A stretch of DNA of 64,000 bases from assembly GCA_038532735.1 (NCBI GenBank), contig JBCBAC010000003.1, positions 62,001 through 126,000 on the forward strand, in the 5' to 3' direction. Both the position numbers and the translations under genes were made by a program. This document shows, in pieces, positions 8,448 through 16,570 of this stretch (position 1 is its first letter; each line of letters starts with the position of its first letter). Origin of the DNA: JAHTBL01 sp038532735 (lineage in GTDB: Bacteria > Pseudomonadota > Alphaproteobacteria > Rhodobacterales > Rhodobacteraceae). The notes beneath the pieces were generated by a model that saw only the letters and a list, made by a program, of their open reading frames with translations, searched no databases and was not told where the DNA came from.

Positions 8448-8800
8448 GGTCCGTAGACCATCAAGGTGACAACAAGCGCATCGGGACTGCTTGCGTAAAG
8501 TCGGCGATCCCCCCGGAGGTCCAGTTTCAACGCTTCGCGGGACGCGGGCGGGACTTTTGCCATCGCCATCGCTTCGTCCAGATAAGGGCCGCCACCACGC
8601 TCAATTTCGGCCATCAGGCGCGGGTGGTTGTCTTTGACAAAAAACTCCACCGCGCCGCGCCGCCGATTATAGACCGCGTTCTGCGCCGCAGTTTGTAGCG
8701 CCTGACCGGGCAATAGCAGCGGATTTGGCACGTGGCGCGGCTCGAGAGAGCAGGCAGTCAGCACGCAAATGCCGATCAAGGAAAGAAGGAGCCTTTTCAT
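8444..8800 (-). CDS. small predicted lipoprotein
   Basis: A 118-residue protein whose best start (ATG at 8800) gives a type II signal peptide MKRLLLSLIGICVLTAC with lipobox LTAC and lipidation at Cys17. A longer frame from 8860 exists but would bury the signal sequence. The rest is hydrophilic with no recognised motif. It is transcribed towards the DUF2059 gene and away from rplU, so it may be a single-gene unit. Function unknown. Confidence 0.65.
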   Translation of the reverse strand: MKRLLLSLIGICVLTACSLEPRHVPNPLLLPGQALQTAAQNAVYNRRRGAVEFFVKDNHPRLMAEIERGGGPYLDEAMAMAKVPPASREALKLDLRGDRRLYASSPDALVVTLMVYGP

Positions 8801-8824
8801 AGCCGAAAGAGGCCTTCTTTGGGC

Positions 8825-8913
8825 TTGACTTACAACCGCGACGTGACGATAAGCGCGCATTCCGGCAGGCCTCCGCCTGTTCGGAGCTTATTTCAATAAC
8901 GCCCGAACGGGCG
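8825..8913 (+). promoter_or_regulatory. rplU-rpmA promoter and structured 5' leader
   Basis: A sigma-70-like pair TTGACT (8825-8830) and GATAAG (8848-8853) with 17-base spacing lies 137 bases upstream of the rplU start. The leader then holds two hairpins: one at 8861-8885 (5-bp CAGGC/GCCTG stem extended by TCCG/CGGA) and one at 8900-8913 (CGCCC/GGGCG). Structured leaders upstream of ribosomal protein genes often mediate autoregulation; that is an inference here. Confidence 0.45.
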
Positions 8914-8989
8914 CGCTGTCCGAGGTGGGGCTTTGATCCCAAAAACACCGCAAGGGGCCACAGGACGCGAGAGACGAAGGAAAGACGCG

Positions 8990-9658
8990 ATGTTTGCGGT
9001 CCTCAAGACCGGTGGCAAGCAATACAAGGTGCAGGCGGGTGACGTTCTGCGTGTTGAGAAACTTGCAGCCGATGCTGGTGAAAAAGTCCAGTTCAACGAA
9101 ATTCTGATGGTTGGTGGCACGATTGGCACGCCGATGGTCGAAGATGCAGGCGTTCAGGCCGAAGTCATTGACCAGATCAAAGGCGACAAGGTCATCAACT
9201 TCGTCAAGCGCCGCCGGAAGCACAGCTCCAAGCGTACCAAAGGCCACCGTCAGAAGCTGACGCTGATCCGCGTGACGGACATCCTTGAAAAGGGTGCTGG
9301 CAAGTCGGGCGTGAAAGCGGCTGTGGGTGGTGCTGGTTTTGTGGCCGCTGCTGCGGTTGCTGAAAAGCCTGCCAAGAAGGCGGCTCCGAAGAAAGAAGCG
9401 GCCCCCAAGGCTGAAGCCAAAAAGGCGGCCCCCAAGAAAGCGGCTGCAAAGGCTGAAGGTGGCGACGATCTGAAGCAACTGTCCGGTGTCGGACCTGCGC
9501 TTGAGAAGAAGCTGCATGAAGCTGGCGTCACCACATTCGCGCAGATTGCTGCGTGGAATTCCGATGACGTTGCAGCCATGGACGAGAAACTGTCGTTCAA
9601 AGGCCGGATCGAGCGTGAAGGCTGGATTGAACAGGCCAAAGAACTGGCTAAAGGCTAA
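8990..9658 (+). CDS. rplU: 50S ribosomal protein L21 with C-terminal helix-hairpin-helix extension
   Basis: A 222-residue protein, about twice the usual L21 length of 103. Residues 1-100 are canonical L21 (MFAVLKTGGKQYKV; RRRKHSSKRTKGHRQKLT) which binds 23S rRNA near L20. Residues about 104-155 form a low-complexity Ala/Lys/Pro linker. Residues about 157-222 (LKQLSGVGPALEKKLHEAG onward) form a helix-hairpin-helix type domain of the kind that binds nucleic acid. The start at 8990 is supported by GAAGGAAAG just upstream and by the L21 N-terminus; the in-frame start at 8933 is rejected. It is followed by rpmA after 12 bases. Extended L21 proteins are known in alphaproteobacteria, but the role of the extension is not established to my knowledge. 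Confidence 0.95.
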   Translation: MFAVLKTGGKQYKVQAGDVLRVEKLAADAGEKVQFNEILMVGGTIGTPMVEDAGVQAEVIDQIKGDKVINFVKRRRKHSSKRTKGHRQKLTLIRVTDILEKGAGKSGVKAAVGGAGFVAAAAVAEKPAKKAAPKKEAAPKAEAKKAAPKKAAAKAEGGDDLKQLSGVGPALEKKLHEAGVTTFAQIAAWNSDDVAAMDEKLSFKGRIEREGWIEQAKELAKG

Positions 9659-9670
9659 GGAGAGAGACGA

Positions 9671-9940
9671 ATGGCACATAAAAAAGCAGGTGGTTCATCC
9701 CGCAACGGCCGCGACTCTGCCGGTCGCCGCCTTGGTGTGAAGAAATTCGGTGGCGAAGCTGTCGTCCCCGGCAACATCATCATGCGTCAGCGCGGCACGA
9801 AAATGTGGCCGGGCGAAGGCGTTGGCATGGGCAAAGATCACACGATCTTTGCGACTGTCGATGGCGCTGTGAAGTTCCACAAAGGCCTCAAAGGCCGCAC
9901 CTTTATTTCGGTTCTCCCAGTGGCGGAGGCCGCTGAATAA
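9671..9940 (+). CDS. rpmA: 50S ribosomal protein L27
   Basis: An 89-residue protein of normal length for L27, whose N-terminal arm reaches the peptidyl transferase centre. The typical start MAHKKAGGSSRNGRDSAGRR is present without the cleavable leader found in Firmicutes. A GGAGAGAG site lies before the ATG and rplU ends 12 bases upstream, so the two are cotranscribed. A strong terminator follows at 9967-9996. Confidence 0.97.
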   Translation: MAHKKAGGSSRNGRDSAGRRLGVKKFGGEAVVPGNIIMRQRGTKMWPGEGVGMGKDHTIFATVDGAVKFHKGLKGRTFISVLPVAEAAE

Positions 9941-9966
9941 GCCGAACCGTTAAGAGCTAAAATTCT

Positions 9967-9996
9967 GGGGGATCGGTGCAAACCGGTCCCCTTTTT
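9967..9996 (+). terminator. Rho-independent terminator of rplU-rpmA
   Basis: A 9-bp stem GGGGATCGG (9968-9976) with CCGGTCCCC (9983-9991), one G-U pair and a six-base loop, is followed by TTTTT (9992-9996). It lies 27 bases after the rpmA stop. Confidence 0.88.
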
Positions 9997-10013
9997 CGTT
10001 TTCAGGAGCGATC

Positions 10014-10619
10014 ATGAGCGTCGCCGTCGCCAGCTTTCTGACCTTCGCCGCCTCTCAGGTGGGCACGCCCGGTCCGGCCAATATGGCCTTGCTGGCCACC
10101 GGCGCGCGGTTTGGGTTCCGGGCGGCGTTGCCTTTTGTGGCCGGTGTGGCGCTGGGAAAACAGCTCATCATCTGGCCGATTGGCTTTGGCTTGATGGAGT
10201 TGGCTGACGCGGTGCCGTGGCTGTTTGAAGTGCTCAAATGGGCCTCTGCCGCCTATATCATCTGGCTCGCTTGGCGCGTGGCCAATATGCGGCTGGCCAC
10301 TGGGGCGGGGCCCGATGCAGCACCGGGTTTTGCGGCGGGGCTGATCGTGCATCCGCTCAACCCCAAGGCCTGGGCGATGATTACGGCCGGCTTCACAGGG
10401 TTCACGGCCCCCGGCACACCCCCCTTGGAGGCGACGGCGATCATCGCCATCTGTCTTCTGGCCTGTCAGGTCGTGTTGCACCCGATCTGGACTTTTGCAG
10501 GCGACCGCATCGCCCAGACGGTCGCTGGCACCCCTGCGGAGCGGGGCCTGATGATTTCATTGGCGGTGTTGACCGTCGCAAGCGTTCTATTCGTGCTGTT
10601 CGGAGGAGGGACATCATGA
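10014..10619 (+). CDS. LysE/RhtB family amino-acid exporter
   Basis: A 201-residue, strongly hydrophobic protein with about six membrane segments. The N-terminal SQVGTPGPANMALLATG stretch is the family signature, and the length is typical. These inner-membrane proteins export amino acids such as lysine, homoserine or threonine; the substrate here is not predictable. An AGGAG site lies seven bases before the ATG. Its stop overlaps the start of the next gene (ATGA), so it is coupled to the acetyltransferase genes that follow. It lies just after the rpmA terminator, so it is likely a new transcription unit. Confidence 0.85.
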   Translation: MSVAVASFLTFAASQVGTPGPANMALLATGARFGFRAALPFVAGVALGKQLIIWPIGFGLMELADAVPWLFEVLKWASAAYIIWLAWRVANMRLATGAGPDAAPGFAAGLIVHPLNPKAWAMITAGFTGFTAPGTPPLEATAIIAICLLACQVVLHPIWTFAGDRIAQTVAGTPAERGLMISLAVLTVASVLFVLFGGGTS

Positions 10620-11155
10620 ACATCGAAGAAATCGAGACAGAGCGGGTGATCCCCGCAGCACGGTTCGTATTGCGTCCCTTGCGGCGCAGCGATCAGGGTC
10701 TGGTCGAGATGTATGCCAGCGACGAGCGCGTTGCGCGGATGACGACAAGCATTCCGCATCCGCTGCCCCCGGGCTCGATCCAGCAGTTTATCGAGGCGTC
10801 TTTGCAGGATGCGCGCGAGGAAGACGTATGGGTCATGGATGGCTCTGCGCAAGGCTCTGCCGAAGTGTTGGGGCTGATCGGGCTGAAGCCGATGGACCGC
10901 AACCAGTCCGAGATCGGCTATTGGGTCGCGCCTGCGTTCTGGAACACCGGGATTGCCTCGGACGCCGTGCGCGCCATGGTGGAGGCAAACCCGCAAGGCG
11001 TCGACACGATGTTCGGATCGGTCTTTCAGGACAATCCCGGGTCTGCCCGCGTGCTGACCAATTGCGGCTTTGAATATCTGGGCGATGCGGAGGCGTTCAG
11101 CGTCGCGCGGCAAGCCAAGGTCGACACCTGGACTTACTTGAAGAAGATGAAATAA
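10616..11155 (+). CDS. GNAT family N-acetyltransferase (RimJ/RimL-like)
   Basis: A 179-residue protein of the GNAT fold, RimJ/RimL-like type: RFVLRPLRRSDQG at the start, IGYWVAPAFWNTGIASDAV in the acetyl-CoA binding region and NPGSARVLTNCGFEYLG near the C-terminus. It would transfer an acetyl group to an amine; the substrate is unknown. The ATG overlaps the LysE stop, and GGAGGAGGG precedes it. A second, double-domain acetyltransferase starts 12 bases after its stop. Confidence 0.85.
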   Translation: MNIEEIETERVIPAARFVLRPLRRSDQGLVEMYASDERVARMTTSIPHPLPPGSIQQFIEASLQDAREEDVWVMDGSAQGSAEVLGLIGLKPMDRNQSEIGYWVAPAFWNTGIASDAVRAMVEANPQGVDTMFGSVFQDNPGSARVLTNCGFEYLGDAEAFSVARQAKVDTWTYLKKMK

Positions 11156-11167
11156 GGCACTGGAAAG

Positions 11168-12232
11168 ATGCAGGATTTCGCCACATTGAAAACAGATCGG
11201 CTGCTCCTGCGTCCTCCCAAACCGCAGGACGCGCCCGCTGTTGCGGAAGCTCTTGGTGACTGGGAGGTCACGCGCTGGCTCGGCCGCGCGCCTTGGCCTT
11301 ATAAGTTGTCGGATGCGGAAGAGTTTATCGCCCGCAATAAAGACAATACGGGCCGCGTCTGGTTGATCGAGATGGACGGCGACGTGGTGGGCATGTGCGC
11401 CTGCAAAGGTGAGCTGGGCTATTGGGTCGCGCGCAAGGCTTGGGGGCGTGGGATCGTGACTGAAGCGGCGCGCGCCGTCATCGACAGCTACTTCGCTGAT
11501 CCGGATGTCGCTGTGATGCCGTCTGGTCACGCGCCCGAAAACGCGCGCTCGGGCCGGGTGCTGAGCAAGCTGGGCTTTCGCTATACGCAGGACGAGCTGC
11601 GCCCATCGGCCTCCCATGGGCGCGATATCATCATCCGCGCGATGGAGCTTACGCGGCGGGGCTGGATGGCCCGACGCAAACGGCTCTTGCCGCATCTAGA
11701 GACGGAGCGTCTGTTTCTGCGCCCGATGATGGCGCAAGACGCCCCGCGTGTCGCTGAAATCGGCGGCCACCCAGATGTCGCGCGCATGATCTTTCGCGCG
11801 ACGGTGCCGTGGCCTGTTGACGTCGTCGAGGCGTTCTTGCAGGAATGGCGATGGCGCGGCCAGCTTGGCTTCCGGCTGGGTGTGTGTCGCAAAGACACCG
11901 GCGCTTTGATCGGCACGATCGGCGTGGGTCATCCCGATTACGGGCATGTGAAAGGCCAGCCGGATATCTTCTATTTCTTCGATCTGGCCGAAAGCGGGCA
12001 GGGATTTGCCTCTGAGACGGTGACGGCCTTCACGGACGCGGTCTTCACGCGTTTCGCACCTGCCTCGCTGGGTGCGGATGTCTTTGAAGACAACCCGGCC
12101 TCCACGCGCGTCCTGACTAACGCTGGGTTCGAGAAAACCGGCGGCGGCATGGCCAGCTCTGCTGCGCGGGTTGAGCCTGCACCGGTTTCCGTTTATCGCC
12201 TCAGCAACCCTGATGTGAAGGCAACGCCATGA
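11168..12232 (+). CDS. tandem-domain GNAT acetyltransferase
   Basis: A 354-residue protein made of two GNAT domains in series. Domain one (about 1-165) contains TDRLLLRPPKPQDA and ELGYWVARKAWGRGIV; domain two (about 175-350) contains TERLFLRPMMAQDA, FDLAESGQGFASETV and NPASTRVLTNAGFEKTG. Single-domain relatives are near 170-180 residues, so this is a fusion or internal duplication. The first domain keeps a clearer acetyl-CoA loop than the second. The stop overlaps the obgE start (ATGA), which ties it to the GTPase operon. Substrates are unknown. Confidence 0.82.
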   Translation: MQDFATLKTDRLLLRPPKPQDAPAVAEALGDWEVTRWLGRAPWPYKLSDAEEFIARNKDNTGRVWLIEMDGDVVGMCACKGELGYWVARKAWGRGIVTEAARAVIDSYFADPDVAVMPSGHAPENARSGRVLSKLGFRYTQDELRPSASHGRDIIIRAMELTRRGWMARRKRLLPHLETERLFLRPMMAQDAPRVAEIGGHPDVARMIFRATVPWPVDVVEAFLQEWRWRGQLGFRLGVCRKDTGALIGTIGVGHPDYGHVKGQPDIFYFFDLAESGQGFASETVTAFTDAVFTRFAPASLGADVFEDNPASTRVLTNAGFEKTGGGMASSAARVEPAPVSVYRLSNPDVKATP

Positions 12233-13269
12233 AATTCCTCGATCTCTGCAAGGTCTATATCCGCTCTGGTGGCGGGGGTGGCGGATGCGTGTCCTTCCGG
12301 CGCGAGAAATATATCGAATATGGTGGCCCAAACGGGGGCGATGGCGGACGTGGGGGTGACGTTTGGGCGGAAGCTGTTGAAGGGCTGAATACGCTGATTG
12401 ATTTTCGCTATCAGCAGCATTTCTTTGCGAAGAACGGCCAGCCTGGTATGGGCAATCAGCGCACGGGCAAGGATGGCGAAGACAAGGTGCTGCGCGTCCC
12501 TGTCGGGACCGAGATTCTGGATGAGGATCAGGAAACGGTAATTGCCGATCTGACCGAGGTCGGACAGCGCGTCTTGCTGGCAAAGGGCGGCAATGGTGGC
12601 TTTGGCAATCTGCACTTCAAAAGCTCGACCAATCAGGCGCCGCGGCGCGCCAATCCGGGGCTGGAGGGCGTGGAGCGGACGCTGTGGCTGCGCCTGAAGC
12701 TGATCGCAGATGTGGGGCTGCTGGGGCTGCCCAATGCGGGCAAATCGACCTTTCTAGCCGCCACATCAAATGCCCGCCCGAAGATCGCTGATTATCCGTT
12801 TACCACACTCCATCCAAACCTCGGGATCGTCGGTGTGGACGAGGTGGAGTTCGTGATTGCAGACATTCCGGGCCTAATCGCTGGCGCGTCCAAGGGGCGG
12901 GGGCTGGGCGACCGGTTTCTGGGTCATGTGGAAAGATGTGCTGTCTTGCTGCACCTGGTTGATGGAACCTCCGACACGATTGCCGAGGACTATCGCACCA
13001 TTATTGGCGAGCTGGAGGCTTATGGCGGCGATCTTGCTGATAAGCCACGCGTCACCGTGCTCAACAAGATCGATGCGCTGGATGAAGAAGAACGCTTGGC
13101 CGCGAAGGAAGCGCTGGAAGAGGCTGTTGGAAAGCGTGTTTTGTTGATGTCCGGTGTCGCGCGGGAAGGTACCACGGATGTGCTGCGTGCTTTGCGGTCG
13201 CAGATCGACAGTGACCGGCTGCGCAGACGCGCCGAAGAAGGGGGGGAGCCGGAACCGTGGCAGCCCTGA
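12229..13269 (+). CDS. obgE: GTPase ObgE/CgtA, ribosome assembly and stress GTPase
   Basis: A 346-residue Obg GTPase. The glycine-rich Obg domain occupies about 1-158 (YIRSGGGGGGCVSFRREK, GGDGGRGGDVW). The G domain follows with P-loop GLPNAGKSTF near residue 167, switch region TTLHPNLG, DIPGL (G3) and NKID (G4). It binds the 50S subunit and links its assembly to guanine nucleotide levels. The location downstream of rplU-rpmA is widely conserved. The proB start lies inside the last 13 bases of this gene, so translation is probably coupled. The C-terminal tail is short. Confidence 0.96.
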   Translation: MKFLDLCKVYIRSGGGGGGCVSFRREKYIEYGGPNGGDGGRGGDVWAEAVEGLNTLIDFRYQQHFFAKNGQPGMGNQRTGKDGEDKVLRVPVGTEILDEDQETVIADLTEVGQRVLLAKGGNGGFGNLHFKSSTNQAPRRANPGLEGVERTLWLRLKLIADVGLLGLPNAGKSTFLAATSNARPKIADYPFTTLHPNLGIVGVDEVEFVIADIPGLIAGASKGRGLGDRFLGHVERCAVLLHLVDGTSDTIAEDYRTIIGELEAYGGDLADKPRVTVLNKIDALDEEERLAAKEALEEAVGKRVLLMSGVAREGTTDVLRALRSQIDSDRLRRRAEEGGEPEPWQP

Positions 13270-14366
13270 GCGACGCAAAACGGCTGGTGATCAAGATCGG
13301 GTCTGCCTTGCTGGTGGATCGCGCGACCGGCGCATTGCGCGCCGACTGGCTGCACGCTTTGGCGCAGGATGTGGCCGCGATCAAAGCGCGTGGGACGGAT
13401 GTGGTTATCGTCTCCTCCGGCTCGATTGCCTTGGGACGCGGTGTGCTGGGCCTGCCTGCTGACGCCCTTGCGTTGGAGCAGTCACAAGCTGCCGCTGCCG
13501 TAGGACAGATTCGGCTCGCGCGGGCCTATGAGGAGGCGCTCGCACCCCATGATCTGACCACCGCGCAAGTGCTTGTCACGTTGGAGGATTCGGCAGATCG
13601 GCGCCGCTATCTTAACTCTCGCGCGACCTTGGAGCAGTTGGTTTCATTGGGCGTTGTCCCCATCGTCAACGAAAATGACACGATCGCGACGGATGAGATT
13701 CGCTATGGCGACAATGACCGGCTGGCAGCACAGGTCGCTGTGACCATTGGCGCAGATCAATTGATCCTGCTGTCGGATGTGGATGGGTTCTACTCGGCCA
13801 ACCCTGCGGAAGACGAGAGCGCCAAGCGTTATGATACGATCGCTGAGATCACGGCTGAGATCGAAGCGATGGCGGGCGATGCCGGATCGGGCCTCTCGAA
13901 AGGCGGGATGAAGACCAAGCTGATGGCGGCCAAGATGGCCACCCAAGCGGGCTGCGCCATGGCGATCACGGATGGCTTTGTGATGCGGCCTTTGCAAGCG
14001 CTTGAACAAGGCGCTGCGGCAACGTGGTTCACCGCCAAGGACGACCCCGCACAGGCGCGCAAGCACTGGATTGCGGCGATGAAGCCGAAAGGGCGGATCA
14101 CGCTGGACGCGGGCGCCGTGACTGCGTTGCAGGGTGGCAAAAGCCTTTTGCCCGCCGGGGTCAGCGCTGTGGATGGCGCGTTCGGGCGCGGTGATCCGGT
14201 GGCTATTCTGGCACCCGACGGTGCGCCGCTGGGGCAGGGGCTCAGCCGGTATACGGCGGATGAGGCGGCGCTGATAAAAGGTCAGCATACAAGTGACTTT
14301 GAGGCCATTCTGGGCTATTCAGGGCGCGCTGTTCTGATCCACCGCGATGATATGGTTTTGGGCTGA
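13257..14366 (+). CDS. proB: glutamate 5-kinase
   Basis: A 369-residue enzyme that phosphorylates glutamate with ATP, the first step of proline synthesis. The amino-acid kinase domain spans about 1-260 (KRLVIKIGSALL, IVSSGSIALGRG, VPIVNENDT, SKGGMKTKLMAA), and a PUA domain covers about 280-365. The GTG at 13257 is used as start: it has GGGGGGAG about eight bases upstream and overlaps the obgE end. proA begins 16 bases after the stop. Proline feedback inhibition is usual for the family. Confidence 0.96.
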   Translation: MAALSDAKRLVIKIGSALLVDRATGALRADWLHALAQDVAAIKARGTDVVIVSSGSIALGRGVLGLPADALALEQSQAAAAVGQIRLARAYEEALAPHDLTTAQVLVTLEDSADRRRYLNSRATLEQLVSLGVVPIVNENDTIATDEIRYGDNDRLAAQVAVTIGADQLILLSDVDGFYSANPAEDESAKRYDTIAEITAEIEAMAGDAGSGLSKGGMKTKLMAAKMATQAGCAMAITDGFVMRPLQALEQGAAATWFTAKDDPAQARKHWIAAMKPKGRITLDAGAVTALQGGKSLLPAGVSAVDGAFGRGDPVAILAPDGAPLGQGLSRYTADEAALIKGQHTSDFEAILGYSGRAVLIHRDDMVLG

Positions 14367-14382
14367 AGCGAAAGGCAAAGCG

Positions 14383-15636
14383 ATGAAAGATATGGAGAAT
14401 ATCGCCTCTATGATGGCTGATCTGGGCGCGCGCGCGAAAGCGGCGTCGGCCGAGTTGGCCTTCGCTCCAGCCGCGCAAAAAGCGGAGGCCTTGAATGCCG
14501 CCGCGGATGCCGTTTTGGCGCATCGCGCGACGATCATCGAAGCCAATGCCAAGGATATGGAGTTTGGGCGCGAGAAGGGGCTGAGCCCTGCCATGCTCGA
14601 CCGGCTTTTGCTGGATGAGGCGCGGATTGAGGGCATCGTGGACAGCCTGCGCGCGGTCGCCGCGCAGGAGGACCCGGTCGGCCAGACGATCACCGAATGG
14701 GACCGTCCCACGGGGCTGCATATCAAGCGCGTCCGCACACCGCTTGGCGTGATCGGCGTGATTTACGAAAGCCGTCCGAATGTGACGGCGGATGCCGGTG
14801 CGCTTTGTCTGAAGGCAGGCAACGCCGTCATTCTACGCGGTGGATCTGAGAGTTTTCATAGCTCTGGTGCGATCCATGCATGCCTTGTTGAGGGGCTGCG
14901 CTCTGCCGGGCTGCCGGAAGATGCTGTGCTGCGCGTGCCGACGCGGGATCGCGAGGCGGTGGCTGAAATGCTGCGCATGACAGACTATATCGACGTGATC
15001 GTGCCGCGCGGGGGCAAGGGGCTTGTGGGTCTTGTGCAACGCGAAGCGCGGGTGCCGGTCTTTGCCCATCTCGAAGGGATTTGCCACATTTTCGTAGACG
15101 CGAAAGCTGATCCCGAGAAGGCGCGCAAAGTTGTGCTGAACGCCAAAACCCGGCGCACGGGGATTTGCGGATCAGCCGAATGTCTACTGATCCATCGCGA
15201 TATTGCGGAGACGCTGGGTCAGCAAATTGTCGATGACCTGAAAGAGGCCGGTGTCGAGGTGCGCGCCGAGGGGTTGAACGGAACGATGCCCGCAAGCGAG
15301 GACGACTGGGGCACCGAATATCTTGACATGAAGATCGCCGCAAAAGTCGTTGATAATGTTGACGAAGCGATTGCCCATATCCGCCAGTATGGCTCTAACC
15401 ACACCGATTGCGTGTTGACCGAAGATGATGCGGTGGCGGAGCGGTTCTTTAGCCGCCTTGATAGTGCCATTCTGATGCGCAATGCCTCCACTCAGTTCGC
15501 AGACGGAGGCGAGTTCGGTATGGGCGCTGAGATCGGCATCGCGACGGGCAAGATGCATGCGCGCGGGCCCGTGGGGGCCGAGCAACTCACAAGTTTCAAG
15601 TATCTTGTCGTCGGCGACGGGACCGTGCGCGCCTAA
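14383..15636 (+). CDS. proA: gamma-glutamyl phosphate reductase
   Basis: A 417-residue NADPH-dependent enzyme of the aldehyde dehydrogenase superfamily that converts glutamyl 5-phosphate to glutamate semialdehyde, the second step of proline synthesis. The catalytic Cys is in RTGICGSAECLL near residue 266; substrate loops GVIYESRPNVT and LRGGSES are present. The start at 14383 has AAAGG upstream and matches family N-termini better than the in-frame ATG at 14347. It follows proB directly. The stop overlaps the convergent chpT stop by four bases. Confidence 0.96.
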   Translation: MKDMENIASMMADLGARAKAASAELAFAPAAQKAEALNAAADAVLAHRATIIEANAKDMEFGREKGLSPAMLDRLLLDEARIEGIVDSLRAVAAQEDPVGQTITEWDRPTGLHIKRVRTPLGVIGVIYESRPNVTADAGALCLKAGNAVILRGGSESFHSSGAIHACLVEGLRSAGLPEDAVLRVPTRDREAVAEMLRMTDYIDVIVPRGGKGLVGLVQREARVPVFAHLEGICHIFVDAKADPEKARKVVLNAKTRRTGICGSAECLLIHRDIAETLGQQIVDDLKEAGVEVRAEGLNGTMPASEDDWGTEYLDMKIAAKVVDNVDEAIAHIRQYGSNHTDCVLTEDDAVAERFFSRLDSAILMRNASTQFADGGEFGMGAEIGIATGKMHARGPVGAEQLTSFKYLVVGDGTVRA

Positions 15637-16271
15637 AAGCGCACGCTGATCTCTGTCGGGCTGTGGGTGATCTCAATCGCCCGGTTCATATCCTGTGCAA
15701 CAAGCGGTGTGAGCGCGAAATGCAAGTCGGCGGCTTTCAGATCGCTGATATCGTGATGTTTGCCTTCGGCCAGCGCCCAAAGCCCCGGCTCGTCCCGAAA
15801 CCTGTCAGAGGTGCCAATCACGCCCCACCCGCTGGGATGGTTGATGATGCGTACCGTACCGCCGAAGGGCATCACGGTCTCAAAACATTGCATCAGCAGG
15901 AAAGCGAGCCGCGCGTCGCAGCGCGACACATCACCCTCCACCGTCCAATCAAACGATACGCGCGCCCCGTGAGAGATATCGTCGATCACCGACAGAACCT
16001 CACGTCGCGATAGCGACTGACCGGGTTGCGCGGCGCCAAAGGCAATCCGGAAAAAGCGGATACGCGCATTCGCATTTCGCACACTATCTTCGATCAGCGC
16101 CGTCTCAGGCCCTGCGCTGCTGCCGGACATCGCCAACAGCTCGATTCCATTTCCGATTGCACCCAAGGGGCTGATAAGGTCATGACAGATGCGGGAGCCC
16201 AAAAGCCCCAGAAGAGCCAAAGTCTCATCTGCCTGAGCCGAAGGCGTTTGCGAAGCGGGAGAAGTCATCAT
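15633..16271 (-). CDS. chpT: histidine phosphotransferase ChpT
   Basis: A 212-residue protein with a dimerisation/histidine phosphotransfer helix carrying LLGSRICHDLISPLGAIGNG (residues about 24-43) and a degenerate ATPase-like second domain. In alphaproteobacteria ChpT passes phosphate from the hybrid kinase CckA to CtrA (and CpdR), controlling cell cycle, motility and gene transfer agents. The His in ICHDL is the expected phosphoacceptor. Two adjacent ATGs (16271 and 16268) are possible; neither has a strong ribosome binding site. The start overlaps the start of the divergent DUF3553 gene, an unusual head-to-head arrangement. The stop meets proA. Confidence 0.85.
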   Translation of the reverse strand: MMTSPASQTPSAQADETLALLGLLGSRICHDLISPLGAIGNGIELLAMSGSSAGPETALIEDSVRNANARIRFFRIAFGAAQPGQSLSRREVLSVIDDISHGARVSFDWTVEGDVSRCDARLAFLLMQCFETVMPFGGTVRIINHPSGWGVIGTSDRFRDEPGLWALAEGKHHDISDLKAADLHFALTPLVAQDMNRAIEITHSPTEISVRF

Positions 16272-16452
16272 GTCGGGCATGAGTAGCCTATTGGAACCGG
16301 GCATGTTGGTGAAGCATCCTGAAAAACCTGAATGGGGTCTTGGGCAGGTACAGTCCAACATAGATGGTAAAGTTACGGTTAACTTCCGCGAGGAAGGTAA
16401 GGTCGTGATCGACGCCACGGTTGTAGACCTTGAATTGGTGTTTACGGAATAA
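16270..16452 (+). CDS. DUF3553 domain protein
   Basis: A 60-residue protein (MSGMSSLLEPGMLVKHPEKP) with a small beta-rich domain: WGLGQVQS, VTVNFREEGKVVID. This is DUF3553, common in alphaproteobacteria; the fold resembles the short domain found beside UvrD-type helicases and CarD-like proteins, but no activity is known. GGGAG lies about eight bases before the ATG at 16270; a second ATG at 16279 lacks one. The start codon overlaps that of chpT on the other strand. Confidence 0.78.
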   Translation: MSGMSSLLEPGMLVKHPEKPEWGLGQVQSNIDGKVTVNFREEGKVVIDATVVDLELVFTE

Positions 16453-16570
16453 ACTCACATCAATCAACCTAAACGTGTGTTTTCTTTTGCTGGGCGACCG
16501 GGTCTGCACGGGATTGCCAAGGGCGGGGCCGCGCCATAGAACCCCCACACGGTTTGACGGATTGGTCTGC

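Noticed and set aside
10466..11695. 409-codon open frame on the minus strand
   Set aside because: It runs antisense through the LysE exporter and both acetyltransferase genes and has no motif.
12229..14366. obgE-proB frame overlap as a frameshift or gene fusion
   Set aside because: The 13-base overlap has a proper GTG start and ribosome binding site for proB, and both proteins are full length.
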